From Hoyosella altamirensis (GTDB taxonomy: Bacteria > Actinomycetota > Actinomycetes > Mycobacteriales > Mycobacteriaceae): a stretch of 64,000 bases of DNA. A program made the translations under genes and the position numbers. Location: NCBI RefSeq assembly GCF_014191505.1, contig NZ_JACHWS010000003.1, positions 992,001 through 1,056,000 of the forward strand. Reading direction: 5' to 3'. This document shows, piece after piece, positions 28,467 through 37,196 of the stretch. Numbering within the stretch: position 1 is the stretch's first letter; each line of letters begins with the position of its first letter. The notes beneath the pieces are model-generated. The model saw nothing but the letters and a program-made list of their open reading frames with translations. It was not told where the DNA came from and did no database searches.

Positions 28467-28943
28467 CTACGCGCAGCCGACCCATTCATCGGTGCCGTCG
28501 GGGAACACTTGGCGCTTCCACACCGGGAGATGCGCTTTGATCTGCTCGACGAGTTCCGCGCACGTCGAAAACGCCTCGGCGCGGTGGTCAGCCGCGACCG
28601 CGCACACCAGGGCAGCATCACCGATCTCGAGTGGGCCTACGCGGTGGCTGACGGCGATGGCGCGCACTCCCAGCGCATTCGCCGCGACGTCCGCGGCAAC
28701 GCGTTCCACCACCGCACCTGCGGTGGGGTGAGCGGAGTATTCGAGGCGCGCTACTTCCTTGCCACCGTCATGGTCGCGGACGACTCCTGCGAAACTCACG
28801 ACCGCGCCTGCAGCGGAGTCAGCAACGAGCGCCTCATGTTCAGTGACGTCGAGACGCGCCTCAGTCACTGCCGCCCTCCGCACATCAGGCGTGTGGTCGA
28901 GGGGTCCTTTACGTCCGGAACAGCAATGGTTCTCAGTCGCCAT
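28467..28943 (-). CDS. moaE: Molybdopterin synthase catalytic subunit MoaE
   Basis: A 158-residue large subunit of molybdopterin synthase, which transfers sulfur from MoaD thiocarboxylate onto cPMP. Recognisable parts are [45 protein letters not shown] and the catalytic [12 protein letters not shown] with the active-site lysine. The ATG at 28943 is chosen since it overlaps the end of mog by 11 bases; a longer frame would lie inside mog. Confidence 0.93.
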   Translation of the reverse strand: MATENHCCSGRKGPLDHTPDVRRAAVTEARLDVTEHEALVADSAAGAVVSFAGVVRDHDGGKEVARLEYSAHPTAGAVVERVAADVAANALGVRAIAVSHRVGPLEIGDAALVCAVAADHRAEAFSTCAELVEQIKAHLPVWKRQVFPDGTDEWVGCA

Positions 28944-29418
28944 GTCCGCCACCTTTGATCTGATCGAGTGCGTGCTCAAGAATCCCATCGAGAACACAAA
29001 GGCCGTCGCTGACACCACCACGGGAGCCAGGGAGGTTCACGATCAGGGCTCCGCCCGATACTCCAGCGAGCCCGCGCGACAGAATGGCTGTGGGTACCTT
29101 GGCGATCCCGGCACGCCGGATCGCCTCGGAAACACCTGGAATCTCGTAGTCAAGCAACTCCGCGGTCTGCTGGGGCGTGACGTCGTTCGGGGTGAGGCCA
29201 GTACCGCCGGTCGTGAGAATGACGCCGCAGCCTTGAGTGAGCGCGGAACGCATCGCCTCACCGACCGCCTCACCATCTGGCACGACGACCGGGTCGTCAA
29301 CAGCGAAACCGCGGCCGAGTAGCCACTCTGTGATCACCGGACCCGTGCGATCCGCGTAGACCCCTTCCGCTGCCCGAGTGGACGCAACTATAACGGCGGC
29401 TTTCACGGCCGCTCCCAC
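28933..29418 (-). CDS. mog: Molybdopterin adenylyltransferase Mog/MoaB family
   Basis: A 161-residue enzyme that adenylylates molybdopterin before metal insertion. The MPT-binding motifs [15 protein letters not shown] and [10 protein letters not shown] are intact, as is [10 protein letters not shown]. It begins at GTG 29418 or at GTG 29406, where a GTGA overlap with the moaC stop would couple translation. It is the middle gene of moaC-mog-moaE. Confidence 0.93.
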   Translation of the reverse strand: MGAAVKAAVIVASTRAAEGVYADRTGPVITEWLLGRGFAVDDPVVVPDGEAVGEAMRSALTQGCGVILTTGGTGLTPNDVTPQQTAELLDYEIPGVSEAIRRAGIAKVPTAILSRGLAGVSGGALIVNLPGSRGGVSDGLCVLDGILEHALDQIKGGGHGD

Positions 29419-29900
29419 CTTCCCGTTTTGCCGCCCTCTTTGCAGACGACATGCACATTGTTCATCGTGGCTGCCGGGTCGACGGCCTTCACCATGTCGT
29501 GCAGAGTGAGACCGGCGACCGCCACGGCTGTCAGGGCTTCCATTTCCGCCCCTGTACGGCCTGTGGTTTTGATGGACGCGGTGACGTCAATGTAGTTATC
29601 GCCAAGATCAAACTCGACTGTTACACCTGACAGCGGGATGGGGTGGCATAGCGGCACCAGATCAGGGGTTTTCTTCGCAGCCATGATTGCGGCGATGCGC
29701 GCCGTCGCAAGCGCATCCCCTTTAGGCAAGCCGTTACTCGCGAGAAGCTCGAGAACCGCCGACGTCGTCTCGAATCGGCCAGCAGCGACCGCGCGACGCG
29801 CAGTTTCGGACTTCTCGCTTATGTCCACCATTCGGGCGGAGCCCCGGCTATCCACATGGGTGAGCCGGGGCTCGCCTTCAGGCGAATTCAGGTCATTCAC
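29403..29900 (-). CDS. moaC: Cyclic pyranopterin monophosphate synthase MoaC
   Basis: A 165-residue enzyme that converts the MoaA product to cPMP. Conserved blocks are DISEKSETARRAVAAG, KKTPDLVPLCHPIPL and TGRTGAEMEALTAVAVA with the active-site Asp/Lys region TLHDMVKAVD. It starts with GTG and overlaps mog. A small conserved gene ends 15 bases upstream, suggesting a four- or five-gene operon. Confidence 0.94.
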   Translation of the reverse strand: MNDLNSPEGEPRLTHVDSRGSARMVDISEKSETARRAVAAGRFETTSAVLELLASNGLPKGDALATARIAAIMAAKKTPDLVPLCHPIPLSGVTVEFDLGDNYIDVTASIKTTGRTGAEMEALTAVAVAGLTLHDMVKAVDPAATMNNVHVVCKEGGKTGRWERP

Positions 29901-29915
29901 CGGTACGGCGCACGG

Positions 29916-30101
29916 TCAGCGATTGACGACCGTGTACGGGTGCACGTAGTGAAGCTCCTCCGCCGGAAGAGGAAAAGTGGTCTCCCCGAACGGTGAAAGA
30001 CCGCCTGCGCGGTCCGAGGAGAGCTCAGTAACCGCGTGATCGCCATCGGCGACCGCTGGCCAGCCCGGATCGACATACATGTTCTTCTTCTTATCTGCCA
30101 C
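29916..30101 (-). CDS. Small conserved protein preceding moaC
   Basis: A 61-residue soluble, acidic protein ([38 protein letters not shown]). It occupies the place of M. tuberculosis Rv0863 between moaC2 and the helicase-domain gene. It starts with GTG; CAAAAT lies 6 bases upstream, fitting a leaderless transcript for the whole mo operon. It is divergent from the XPB-N gene across about 80 bases. Function unknown. Confidence 0.62.
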   Translation of the reverse strand: MADKKKNMYVDPGWPAVADGDHAVTELSSDRAGGLSPFGETTFPLPAEELHYVHPYTVVNR

Positions 30102-30182
30102 GTGTCCATTTTGACAGCTCGGTTATCGCGCGCGCAGCCGAGGTCGCATTTCGTGTGTCGAAACTCTCTACTCTGGTATGCG

Positions 30183-32513
30183 ATGACATCACCGACTTCA
30201 CGATCGACCAGGGATTCTGGGTTCAGCGCGTGGCTCGCGGAGCTGAGCGACAAGGAGCTTGTCGCGCTGCTGACGCACCGTCCTGACCTGGCTGTGCCGC
30301 CCCCGCTGAACATGTCTGTGCTGTCTGACAGGGTGCGGCTGCGCGCGTCGGTGCAGCGTGCGACCGACGAGGCAGACATGCTGACGTTGTCGGTGATCGA
30401 GGCGCTTGCGCTGCTGCGAGCAGCCGATCACGCGGTTTCCCGCGAGGAACTGCTCGATATGTTCGCGAAACTCTCCAGTCCGGGACTGAACGGGGAAATC
30501 GACGCGAGACTCGACTGGCTGCGTGTACGCGCCATCGTGTGGGGTGGCAACGGCAATCAAGGTTTACGGCTCATTGACGGTGCCGCAGATGCTGTTCCGT
30601 GGCGGATCGGCCGATTGACTACGCTGCCCGGGGTCGCGGCGCTGAAAACAGTTCCAGACCTGTTGCGCGCGCTGCCCCCTGAGCAGAGCGCGATTGTGGA
30701 GAAGCTCGCCCACGGCACACCGTTCGGGTCGACGCGTGATGCCGCACCCGACGCGCCCGCCGAACGTCCGATCCCCCAGTTGATAGCCGCGGGGCTGCTC
30801 GCGCGCATCGACGACCACACAGTGGAGCTGCCGTTCCATGTCGGACAGGTCATCCGTGGTGAGGCGCCGCTCGACCCGCACGTGCTTACGGCTCCCCAGG
30901 CAAACCCGCACACGCGCAACCAGAAAACCACGGATGCCTCCGCTGCTGGTGAAGCGATGGACTTTCTCCGCGATTGTGCGGCAATAATTCAGGCCCTGGG
31001 CATGGCACCCGCTCCAGACCTGAAGGCCGGTGGCCTTGGCGTGCGGGAGTTGCGGCGGCTCGCGAAGTCAGCGGGACTAACTGAAGAACGCACGGGCCTG
31101 GTCATCGAAGTGCTTGTCGCGGCCGGGCTAGTTGTCAAAGGTGAGGGCTACTTGTCTTCCGGCGACCCTGTATGGGCTCCGGCCGAGATCGTCGATGCAT
31201 GGCTTGACGCGGACACGGCGACGCGGTGGGCCAAGGTGGCGAGCTCGTGGCTGACGATGAGCCGTCGGCCATGGCTGATCGGCTGGCGCGGTCCCACCGA
31301 CAAGCCAGCCGCGGCGCTCTCAGACGACATCGTCTCGCACACAGCCGAAGCCGATCGGCGGCACATTTTGTCGATTTGGATGTGCGCGCCAACCCCTGAC
31401 GGACCGGAAAGCCCCGTGCTTTCGCCCGAGGACGCGCAACGGCTCCTCATGTGGCTGCGCCCGCGCGCGGCCCGCCGGTTCGGTGCGCAAGCAGTAGCGA
31501 ACACGCTTGCTGAAGCATCGGCGCTGGGACTGGTCGTGGGTGGTGCACTCTCCACTCCAGGGCGCATGCTGCTCACTGACCTAGACCTTCCCGATCTCGC
31601 GGACATCATGGAGCCGCTGCTGCCACCGCCACTCGACCACGTGCTCGTGCAGGCAGATCTGACAGTGGTGGCACCCGGTCCGTTGATCCCGGACCTTCAT
31701 GATCAGATCAATCTCGTCGCGGATGTGGAGTCGACGGGCGCCGCAACGGTGTATCGCATCACTGAACACAGTGTGCTGCGCGCGCTCGACAGCGGGATGT
31801 CCACGACCGCCCTGCACACGCTGTTCCACAAGTATTCGCGCACCCCGGTGCCGCAAGCGCTGACCTACATGATCGATGACACGGCGCGTCGTCACGGACA
31901 GTTGCGCGCCGGGGTGGCGACGTCCTTTATTCGCTGCGAAGACCCCGGACTGATGCGTGAAGTGCTGGCCTCCGCTGCCGCTGCGGAACTGGGACTCCGT
32001 GCCCTCGCGCCGACTGTCGCGGTCACTCAGGCAACGCTGGGGACCGTGCTGGAACAGTTGCGGTCGGCCGGTTTCACGCCGGCCGGAGAGGATGAGAGCG
32101 GAGACATTATCGACTTGCGTCCCCGGGGCATCCGGCTCCCGGCGCGCCGCAACAAGCCGGTACCCGTGCAGCGGCGAGTCCCGGTTCCGAAGCATGAACA
32201 ACTCGTCAGCGTGGTCGAAGGGCTGCGCGCCGCGTCAGCACAAACCGCTGGGCGCTCCTCTGGGCGTTCTGCCAAGGCTCACGCGTCCGCGTCAGGCAGT
32301 ACCGCCGCGACCGTGGCGTTGCTGCAACTTGCGGTCCGCGCACAACGCAAGGTGCTGATCAGTTTTGTCGACGCGCAGGGCACAGCGGGCGTCCGCGTTG
32401 TCGAGCCGGTCGCCCTGCAGGCCGGCCAGTTACATGCCTTTGATCCCACCGCAGATACCGTTCGGCGCTTCTCTCTTGCTCGCATGAGTTCTGTCGAGCT
32501 ACTTGATAACTAA
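30183..32513 (+). CDS. Helicase-associated (XPB/Ssl2 N-terminal-like) protein
   Basis: A 776-residue cytoplasmic protein carrying the 'helicase C-terminal/XPB N-terminal' helicase-associated domain without any helicase motor: no Walker A or DEAD-type motif is visible. A winged-helix rich N-terminal part (AWLAELSDKELVALLTHRP) is followed by the conserved PPPLDHVLVQADLTVVAPGPL and a C-terminal WYL-like segment (LISFVDAQGTAGVRVVEPV). ATG 30183 is chosen: TACTCT lies 8 bases upstream, and homology starts there. It matches M. tuberculosis Rv0862c, always near xpb; a partner role in DNA repair is inferred. Confidence 0.85.
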   Translation: MTSPTSRSTRDSGFSAWLAELSDKELVALLTHRPDLAVPPPLNMSVLSDRVRLRASVQRATDEADMLTLSVIEALALLRAADHAVSREELLDMFAKLSSPGLNGEIDARLDWLRVRAIVWGGNGNQGLRLIDGAADAVPWRIGRLTTLPGVAALKTVPDLLRALPPEQSAIVEKLAHGTPFGSTRDAAPDAPAERPIPQLIAAGLLARIDDHTVELPFHVGQVIRGEAPLDPHVLTAPQANPHTRNQKTTDASAAGEAMDFLRDCAAIIQALGMAPAPDLKAGGLGVRELRRLAKSAGLTEERTGLVIEVLVAAGLVVKGEGYLSSGDPVWAPAEIVDAWLDADTATRWAKVASSWLTMSRRPWLIGWRGPTDKPAAALSDDIVSHTAEADRRHILSIWMCAPTPDGPESPVLSPEDAQRLLMWLRPRAARRFGAQAVANTLAEASALGLVVGGALSTPGRMLLTDLDLPDLADIMEPLLPPPLDHVLVQADLTVVAPGPLIPDLHDQINLVADVESTGAATVYRITEHSVLRALDSGMSTTALHTLFHKYSRTPVPQALTYMIDDTARRHGQLRAGVATSFIRCEDPGLMREVLASAAAAELGLRALAPTVAVTQATLGTVLEQLRSAGFTPAGEDESGDIIDLRPRGIRLPARRNKPVPVQRRVPVPKHEQLVSVVEGLRAASAQTAGRSSGRSAKAHASASGSTAATVALLQLAVRAQRKVLISFVDAQGTAGVRVVEPVALQAGQLHAFDPTADTVRRFSLARMSSVELLDN

Positions 32514-32527
32514 CCAAGGAGGTCGCT

Positions 32528-34417
32528 ATGGCAATACCGGCAGGAGCTTACGCGGAGGCGCACCGAGCGAGCATTGCTGATCCCGACTCCTTCTGGCGTG
32601 CGGCCGCCCGGGCGGTTACGTGGACGCGGGAACCTGATCAAGTCCTCGATGACGCGAACGCACCGTTTTACCGGTGGTTTCCCGACGGGGAGCTGAACAC
32701 CTGCGCGAATGCTCTCGACCGGCACGTCGCCGCGGGCCGGGCCGATCAGCTAGCCCTCATTTATGACTCACCTGTGACCGGAAGCGACCGCACCTACACC
32801 TACGCCCAACTGCTCGACGAGGTCGCGCGGTGCGCTGGCACCCTCCGGCGGCTAGGGGTCGTCAAAGGCGACCGGGTGGTCATCTACATGCCGATGGTGC
32901 CCGAAGCAGTCATCGCGATGCTCGCGTGCGCGCGGCTCGGAGCGGTCCATTCGGTGGTGTTCGGCGGGTTCGCGCCGGCCGAACTCGCGGCGCGCATCGA
33001 CGATGCGCAGCCAGTGGTCGTCGTTTCCGCTTCGTGCGGCATCGAACCGGCACGCGTCGTCCCCTACAAGCCCATGCTGGATCGGGCCCTCGAACTCGCG
33101 ACGCACGCACCACAGCACTGTCTCATTCTGCAGCGTGAGCAGCTGACCGCCGACCTCGAAGCTGGCCGCGATCTCGACTGGGCAGACGTCGTGGCAGACG
33201 CCCCTGCTGCTGACCCCGTATCCGTCGCCGCGACGGACCCCCTGTACGTCCTCTACACATCGGGTACGACGGGCAAACCGAAAGGTATCGTCCGCGACAA
33301 TGGCGGGCATGCGGTGGCGCTCCTGTGGAGTATGCGCAACATCTACGGAATCGAGCCGGGCGACGTTTATTGGGCTGCGTCCGACATCGGCTGGGTCGTC
33401 GGCCACTCCTATATCGTGTACGCGCCGCTCCTACTTGGTGCGACCACTGTTCTTTACGAAGGCAAACCGATCGGCACGCCCGATCCAGGCGCGTTCTGGC
33501 GCGTCATCTCCCAGTACGGCGTGAAAGCGCTGTTCACTGCACCGACCGCGTTCCGCGCGATCCGCAAAGAAGACCCGAACGGCGAATACCTCGCGAAGTA
33601 CGACATCTCAGTGCTGCGCTGCTTGTTCCTCGCGGGCGAACGCCTGGACCCCGATACCTACCACTGGGCGGCGACGCAGCTTGGAATTCCCGTCGTCGAC
33701 CACTGGTGGCAAACCGAGACAGGCTGGCCGATCGCAGCCAACCTGATGGGGCTCGAGCCCATGCCGATCAAACCTGGCTCCCCTACCGTCCCGGTGCCCG
33801 GCTACGACGTCCGCGTGCTGCGCCCGAACGGCGAGGAATGCGCGCCGGACGAAGAAGGCGCGATTTGCGTCAAACTACCCCTCCCCCCGGGTACCTTGCC
33901 CACCTTGTGGGGTGATGACGACCGGTATGTGGCGGCGTATCTCTCTGCTTTTCCCGGCTACTACCTCACTGGCGACGGTGGCTACATCGACGCGGACGGC
34001 TATCTGTTCGTGATGGGCCGCACCGACGACGTCATCAATGTCGCAGGGCATCGACTGTCGGCGGGGTCGATGGAGGCGGTCATCGCCTCACACCCTGCAG
34101 TCGCTGAGTGTGCCGTCATCGGTGTCACCGATTCACTGAAAGGGCAGGTCCCACGTGGCCTTGTCGTCCTGAAAGCGGGAGTGGAGATCGAGCCGGAGCA
34201 GCTGCGGGCAGAACTCGTAGCCGCGGTCCGGGAACAAATCGGCGCTGTCGCGGTGTTCAAGCTGGTTGACATCGTCCCGGCCCTGCCGAAAACGCGGTCG
34301 GGCAAGATCCTGCGTAAGACGATGCGCGGCATCGCGGATGGCCGAGATGAGCCACTCCCCTCAACCATCGAGGACCCAGGAGTTCTCGACCGGTTGCGCC
34401 CCATTCTTGGCCGCTAG
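32528..34417 (+). CDS. prpE: Propionyl-CoA/acetyl-CoA synthetase (PrpE-like)
   Basis: A 629-residue AMP-forming acyl-CoA synthetase activating short fatty acids such as propionate. The P-loop-like motif is YTSGTTGKPKGIVRDNG, the A5 region DHWWQTETGWPI, and the C-terminal PKTRSGKILRKTMR holds the catalytic (acetylatable) lysine. The segment SASCGIEPARVVPYKP is typical of propionyl-CoA synthetases rather than Acs. The ATG follows a strong AAGGAGGT. It lies between the two XPB-related genes, 14 bases after the first, an arrangement not present in M. tuberculosis. Confidence 0.9.
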   Translation: MAIPAGAYAEAHRASIADPDSFWRAAARAVTWTREPDQVLDDANAPFYRWFPDGELNTCANALDRHVAAGRADQLALIYDSPVTGSDRTYTYAQLLDEVARCAGTLRRLGVVKGDRVVIYMPMVPEAVIAMLACARLGAVHSVVFGGFAPAELAARIDDAQPVVVVSASCGIEPARVVPYKPMLDRALELATHAPQHCLILQREQLTADLEAGRDLDWADVVADAPAADPVSVAATDPLYVLYTSGTTGKPKGIVRDNGGHAVALLWSMRNIYGIEPGDVYWAASDIGWVVGHSYIVYAPLLLGATTVLYEGKPIGTPDPGAFWRVISQYGVKALFTAPTAFRAIRKEDPNGEYLAKYDISVLRCLFLAGERLDPDTYHWAATQLGIPVVDHWWQTETGWPIAANLMGLEPMPIKPGSPTVPVPGYDVRVLRPNGEECAPDEEGAICVKLPLPPGTLPTLWGDDDRYVAAYLSAFPGYYLTGDGGYIDADGYLFVMGRTDDVINVAGHRLSAGSMEAVIASHPAVAECAVIGVTDSLKGQVPRGLVVLKAGVEIEPEQLRAELVAAVREQIGAVAVFKLVDIVPALPKTRSGKILRKTMRGIADGRDEPLPSTIEDPGVLDRLRPILGR

Positions 34418-34476
34418 CGCAGTTTTCGGGACAATGGAATCTTTGGCTCCATTTGACTTAGATGAGGGAGATTTCC

Positions 34477-36150
34477 GTGACCGACGGTCCGCTGATCGTT
34501 CAGTCCGATAAGACGCTGCTGCTGGAGATCGAACACCCCCTGTCGGAGCAGGCGCGGTCGGCGATCGCGCCGTTCGCTGAGTTGGAGCGCGCGCCTGAGC
34601 ATGTACACACGTATCGGGTGACGCCACTGGCGCTGTGGAATGCACGCGCTGCGGGCCACGATGCTGAGCAGGTGGTCGACGCGCTCGTCCGCTTCTCCCG
34701 CTACCCGGTGCCGCAGCCGCTCCTCGTCGACATCGTGGACACGATCGCCCGTTACGGGCGGCTGCAACTCGTGAAGCACCCCGCGCACGGGCTCACGCTC
34801 GTCAGTCTGGACCGCGCCGTACTGACCGAGGTACTGCGCCACAAGAAAATCGCCCCCATGCTCGGGGCAAAGGTCGACGACGACACCGTCATCGTGCATC
34901 CGAGCGAGCGTGGACGGCTCAAGCAGATGCTGCTGAAAATTGGCTGGCCCGCCGATGACCTTGCCGGGTACGTCGATGGCGAAGCCCACGCGATTGCGCT
35001 CGAAACTCACGGCGAGTGGGAGCTGCGCGATTATCAGCGGATGGCCGCGAACTCATTCTGGGATGGCGGCTCCGGCGTGGTGGTCCTCCCCTGCGGCTCC
35101 GGCAAGACAATCGTCGGTGCGGCAGCGATGGCGAAAGCACAGGCGACGACCCTGATTCTGGTGACGAACACGGTCGCGGGACGTCAGTGGAAGCGTGAAC
35201 TGCTCGCCCGCACGTCGCTGAAGGAAGAGGAAATCGGCGAGTACTCGGGCGAGAAGAAGGAAATCCGCCCGGTCACGATCGCGACGTACCAAGTGATCAC
35301 CCGGCGCACCAAAGGTGAATACAAGCACCTGGAGTTGTTTGATTCGCGTGACTGGGGCCTCGTGATCTACGACGAGGTGCACCTACTGCCTGCACCGGTT
35401 TTCCGGATGACCGCGGACCTGCAGTCGCGGCGGCGGCTCGGCCTCACGGCGACGCTCGTGCGTGAAGACGGACGAGAGGGTGACGTGTTTTCCCTGATCG
35501 GGCCGAAACGCTACGACGCCCCATGGAAGGACATCGAAGCCCAGGGCTGGATCGCGCCGGCGGACTGCATCGAGGTGCGCGTCACCCTGACCGAGGCGGA
35601 ACGTATGGCCTATGCCGTGGCCGAGCCGGAGGAGCGGTACCGGTTGTGCTCCACCGCGCACACCAAAGTGGCGGTGGTGAAGGCGATTCTGGAGAAGCAT
35701 CCCGACGCTCCAACGCTGGTCATCGGTGCCTATATCGACCAACTCGAAGAACTCGGCGCTGAACTCGATGCACCCGTCATCCAGGGTTCGACACGCAACA
35801 AGGAGCGGGAAGCGCTTTACGATGCGTTCCGCCGCGGTGAGATCCAGACACTTGTCGTCAGCAAGGTCGCGAACTTCTCCATCGACCTCCCCGAAGCCTC
35901 CGTGGCCGTGCAGGTTTCTGGCACGTTCGGATCGCGCCAGGAAGAGGCACAGCGACTAGGGCGGCTGCTGCGCCCGAAGAAAGATGGGCACCAGGCCCAC
36001 TTCTATTCCGTGGTTTCGCGGGACACCCTGGACACCGAATATGCGGCCCACCGGCAGCGTTTCCTCGCCGAGCAGGGGTACGCCTACCGGATCGTCGACG
36101 CAGATGACCTGCTTGGGCCAGCGATCGGGGATCTCACCGGGCAGGAGTGA
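34477..36150 (+). CDS. xpb: DNA repair helicase XPB
   Basis: A 557-residue superfamily 2 helicase homologous to eukaryotic XPB/ERCC3. The GTG at 34477 is chosen because AGGGAG lies 7 bases before it and the mycobacterial protein starts at the same residue (TDGPLIVQSDKT); an ATG at 34462 is less likely. After an N-terminal damage-recognition-like domain come motif I LPCGSGKT, motif II YDEVHLLPAP, the RED motif LVREDGREGD, and motif VI QRLGRLLRPKKDG. It unwinds DNA 3' to 5' with ATP; in mycobacteria it is linked to nucleotide-excision-type repair. Confidence 0.94.
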   Translation: MTDGPLIVQSDKTLLLEIEHPLSEQARSAIAPFAELERAPEHVHTYRVTPLALWNARAAGHDAEQVVDALVRFSRYPVPQPLLVDIVDTIARYGRLQLVKHPAHGLTLVSLDRAVLTEVLRHKKIAPMLGAKVDDDTVIVHPSERGRLKQMLLKIGWPADDLAGYVDGEAHAIALETHGEWELRDYQRMAANSFWDGGSGVVVLPCGSGKTIVGAAAMAKAQATTLILVTNTVAGRQWKRELLARTSLKEEEIGEYSGEKKEIRPVTIATYQVITRRTKGEYKHLELFDSRDWGLVIYDEVHLLPAPVFRMTADLQSRRRLGLTATLVREDGREGDVFSLIGPKRYDAPWKDIEAQGWIAPADCIEVRVTLTEAERMAYAVAEPEERYRLCSTAHTKVAVVKAILEKHPDAPTLVIGAYIDQLEELGAELDAPVIQGSTRNKEREALYDAFRRGEIQTLVVSKVANFSIDLPEASVAVQVSGTFGSRQEEAQRLGRLLRPKKDGHQAHFYSVVSRDTLDTEYAAHRQRFLAEQGYAYRIVDADDLLGPAIGDLTGQE

Positions 36151-36174
36151 GACTCCTTTCCTTGGGGTAGCTAG

Positions 36175-36843
36175 TCAGCGCTGGCGGCCACGGAATCGGT
36201 ACATCGCTCGCAACTCCCGCGTGATTGCCTTGTCTGTCTTGCGGCGTTTACTTGCCTGGCGGGCGTCGCCGCGGGTGGCGGCCCATTCGCTTTCGCGCAG
36301 CAGTTTGCGATAGCGGTCGAGCCGGTCCAGGCTCAACTCGCCGGCCACGACCGCGCGCTGCACCGCGCACCCGGGTTCGCTGAGGAGGGGCCCAGCAGCA
36401 CCGCAGTGCCTGTCACGGCAGTGGAGAGCAGATCGAGGCCAGCACCGCTTTCGGCGCTGGTGGTAAGCACCTGCACACCTGGAGCCAGGGACGCCACCAC
36501 CGCTTCGCCCGTCCCGGGGGGGGTTCGGCCAGATCCGCCTTGGTGAGCACGATGAGTGGCCGGGCGCCACTGTCGAAGGCGAGTGCGAGCAACCTCTCGA
36601 CCCTGCCCGCGTTTACTGGTGCCGCGAGCGAGACCGCGACGACGACGGTGTCGACGTTGGCCGCGAGTCGGCGCGCACCGGACCGACGGCGGTGAGGGTG
36701 TCGCACAGGCCGCGATCGACCCGTGCAACTCGGGCTGGTACCAGGCCGGCAGCGGCGTGCTCAGTGAACAGCGCTGCGAACGTCTCGTCCCAGCCGAGTG
36801 CGGACAGCGCTGGGGAAGACAAAGGATTGTGAGGTGAATGCAC
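36175..36843 (-). pseudogene. rsgA: Decayed ribosome-assembly GTPase gene rsgA
   Basis: Remnants of RsgA appear in order but in different frames. The N-terminus LGWDETFAALFTEHAAAGL to TAVGPVRA (36843 to about 36667) jumps to LAANVDTVVVAVSLAAPV (frame 2), so roughly 50 residues of the OB-fold are missing. At an eight-base G-run (36516-36523) the frame shifts again to VVASLAPGVQVLTTSAE. Near 36385 the P-loop breaks off after TAVLLGPS and continues, in another frame, with SEPGCAVQRAVVAGELSL and RLDRYRKLLRE, deleting most of the GTPase domain. No functional product is possible. Because RsgA acts in 30S maturation, an intact copy may exist elsewhere. Confidence 0.82.
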
Positions 36844-36903
36844 GATGAGACCCTTGAATGAAGGAGCCCCGCTCGAGCACGGTCTACCGGTAAGGAGATC
36901 GCG

Positions 36904-36972
36904 TCAGGCCGGGGCCCGGGACGTGAGGATGGTCCGGGCGCTGCGCATGGCAGCGGTCTTCGCGGCAAACAT
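36904..36972 (-). CDS. 22-residue basic peptide ORF
   Basis: ATG 36972 preceded by GGGAGGTGA opens a 22-codon frame starting MFAAKTAAMRSARTIL and ending SRAPA, with one Lys, three Arg and no acidic residue. The ribosome-binding site is among the best in the window, which argues that it is translated. It lies 60 bases upstream of the rsgA relic on the same strand. Actinobacterial ribosomes contain similarly tiny basic proteins (for example bS22 and bL37), so a ribosomal protein is one possibility; a leader peptide is another. I cannot assign it by sequence alone. Confidence 0.45.
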   Translation of the reverse strand: MFAAKTAAMRSARTILTSRAPA

Positions 36973-37164
36973 CAACTCACCTCCCTTTCTCGCAATTCAG
37001 GTCAGATACGGACGATTGAAGCTAACACGCGGCAAACGGAGCCGCCAGCGAATTATTGTCTGACCACGCAAAGCGTTCACCCGAGGAGCGCATCTCCGTC
37101 CACTGTATTGACGGTCACACACGATTTACTTGCTCTTTTACACGGGCGCCTCTAGTGTCTTTCA

Positions 37165-37180
37165 GTGTACAGACGTTCAC
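37165..37180. promoter_or_regulatory. Imperfect palindrome before the reductase-desaturase operon
   Basis: GTGTACAGACGTTCAC is an inverted repeat of the form GTG-x-AC-N4-GT-x-CAC, just upstream of the AGGAG of the reductase gene. It has the size of a TetR-family operator; a candidate -10 (TAGTGT) lies 7 bases upstream of it. The regulator is not in this window with certainty. Confidence 0.4.
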
Positions 37181-37196
37181 CGAACAGGAGTCATCG

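Larger units (their letters stand above)
36844..37196. other. Region between rsgA relic and reductase gene
   Basis: This 353-base stretch holds a short ORF on the minus strand (36904-36972) with a strong ribosome-binding site, the reductase promoter region with an imperfect palindrome (37165-37180), and otherwise nothing recognisable. A plus-strand frame at 36845-37063 looks like chance. Confidence 0.6.

Noticed and set aside
36845-37063. A 72-codon plus-strand frame before the reductase gene
   Set aside because: No ribosome-binding site, poor composition, overlaps the better-supported minus-strand 22-codon ORF.
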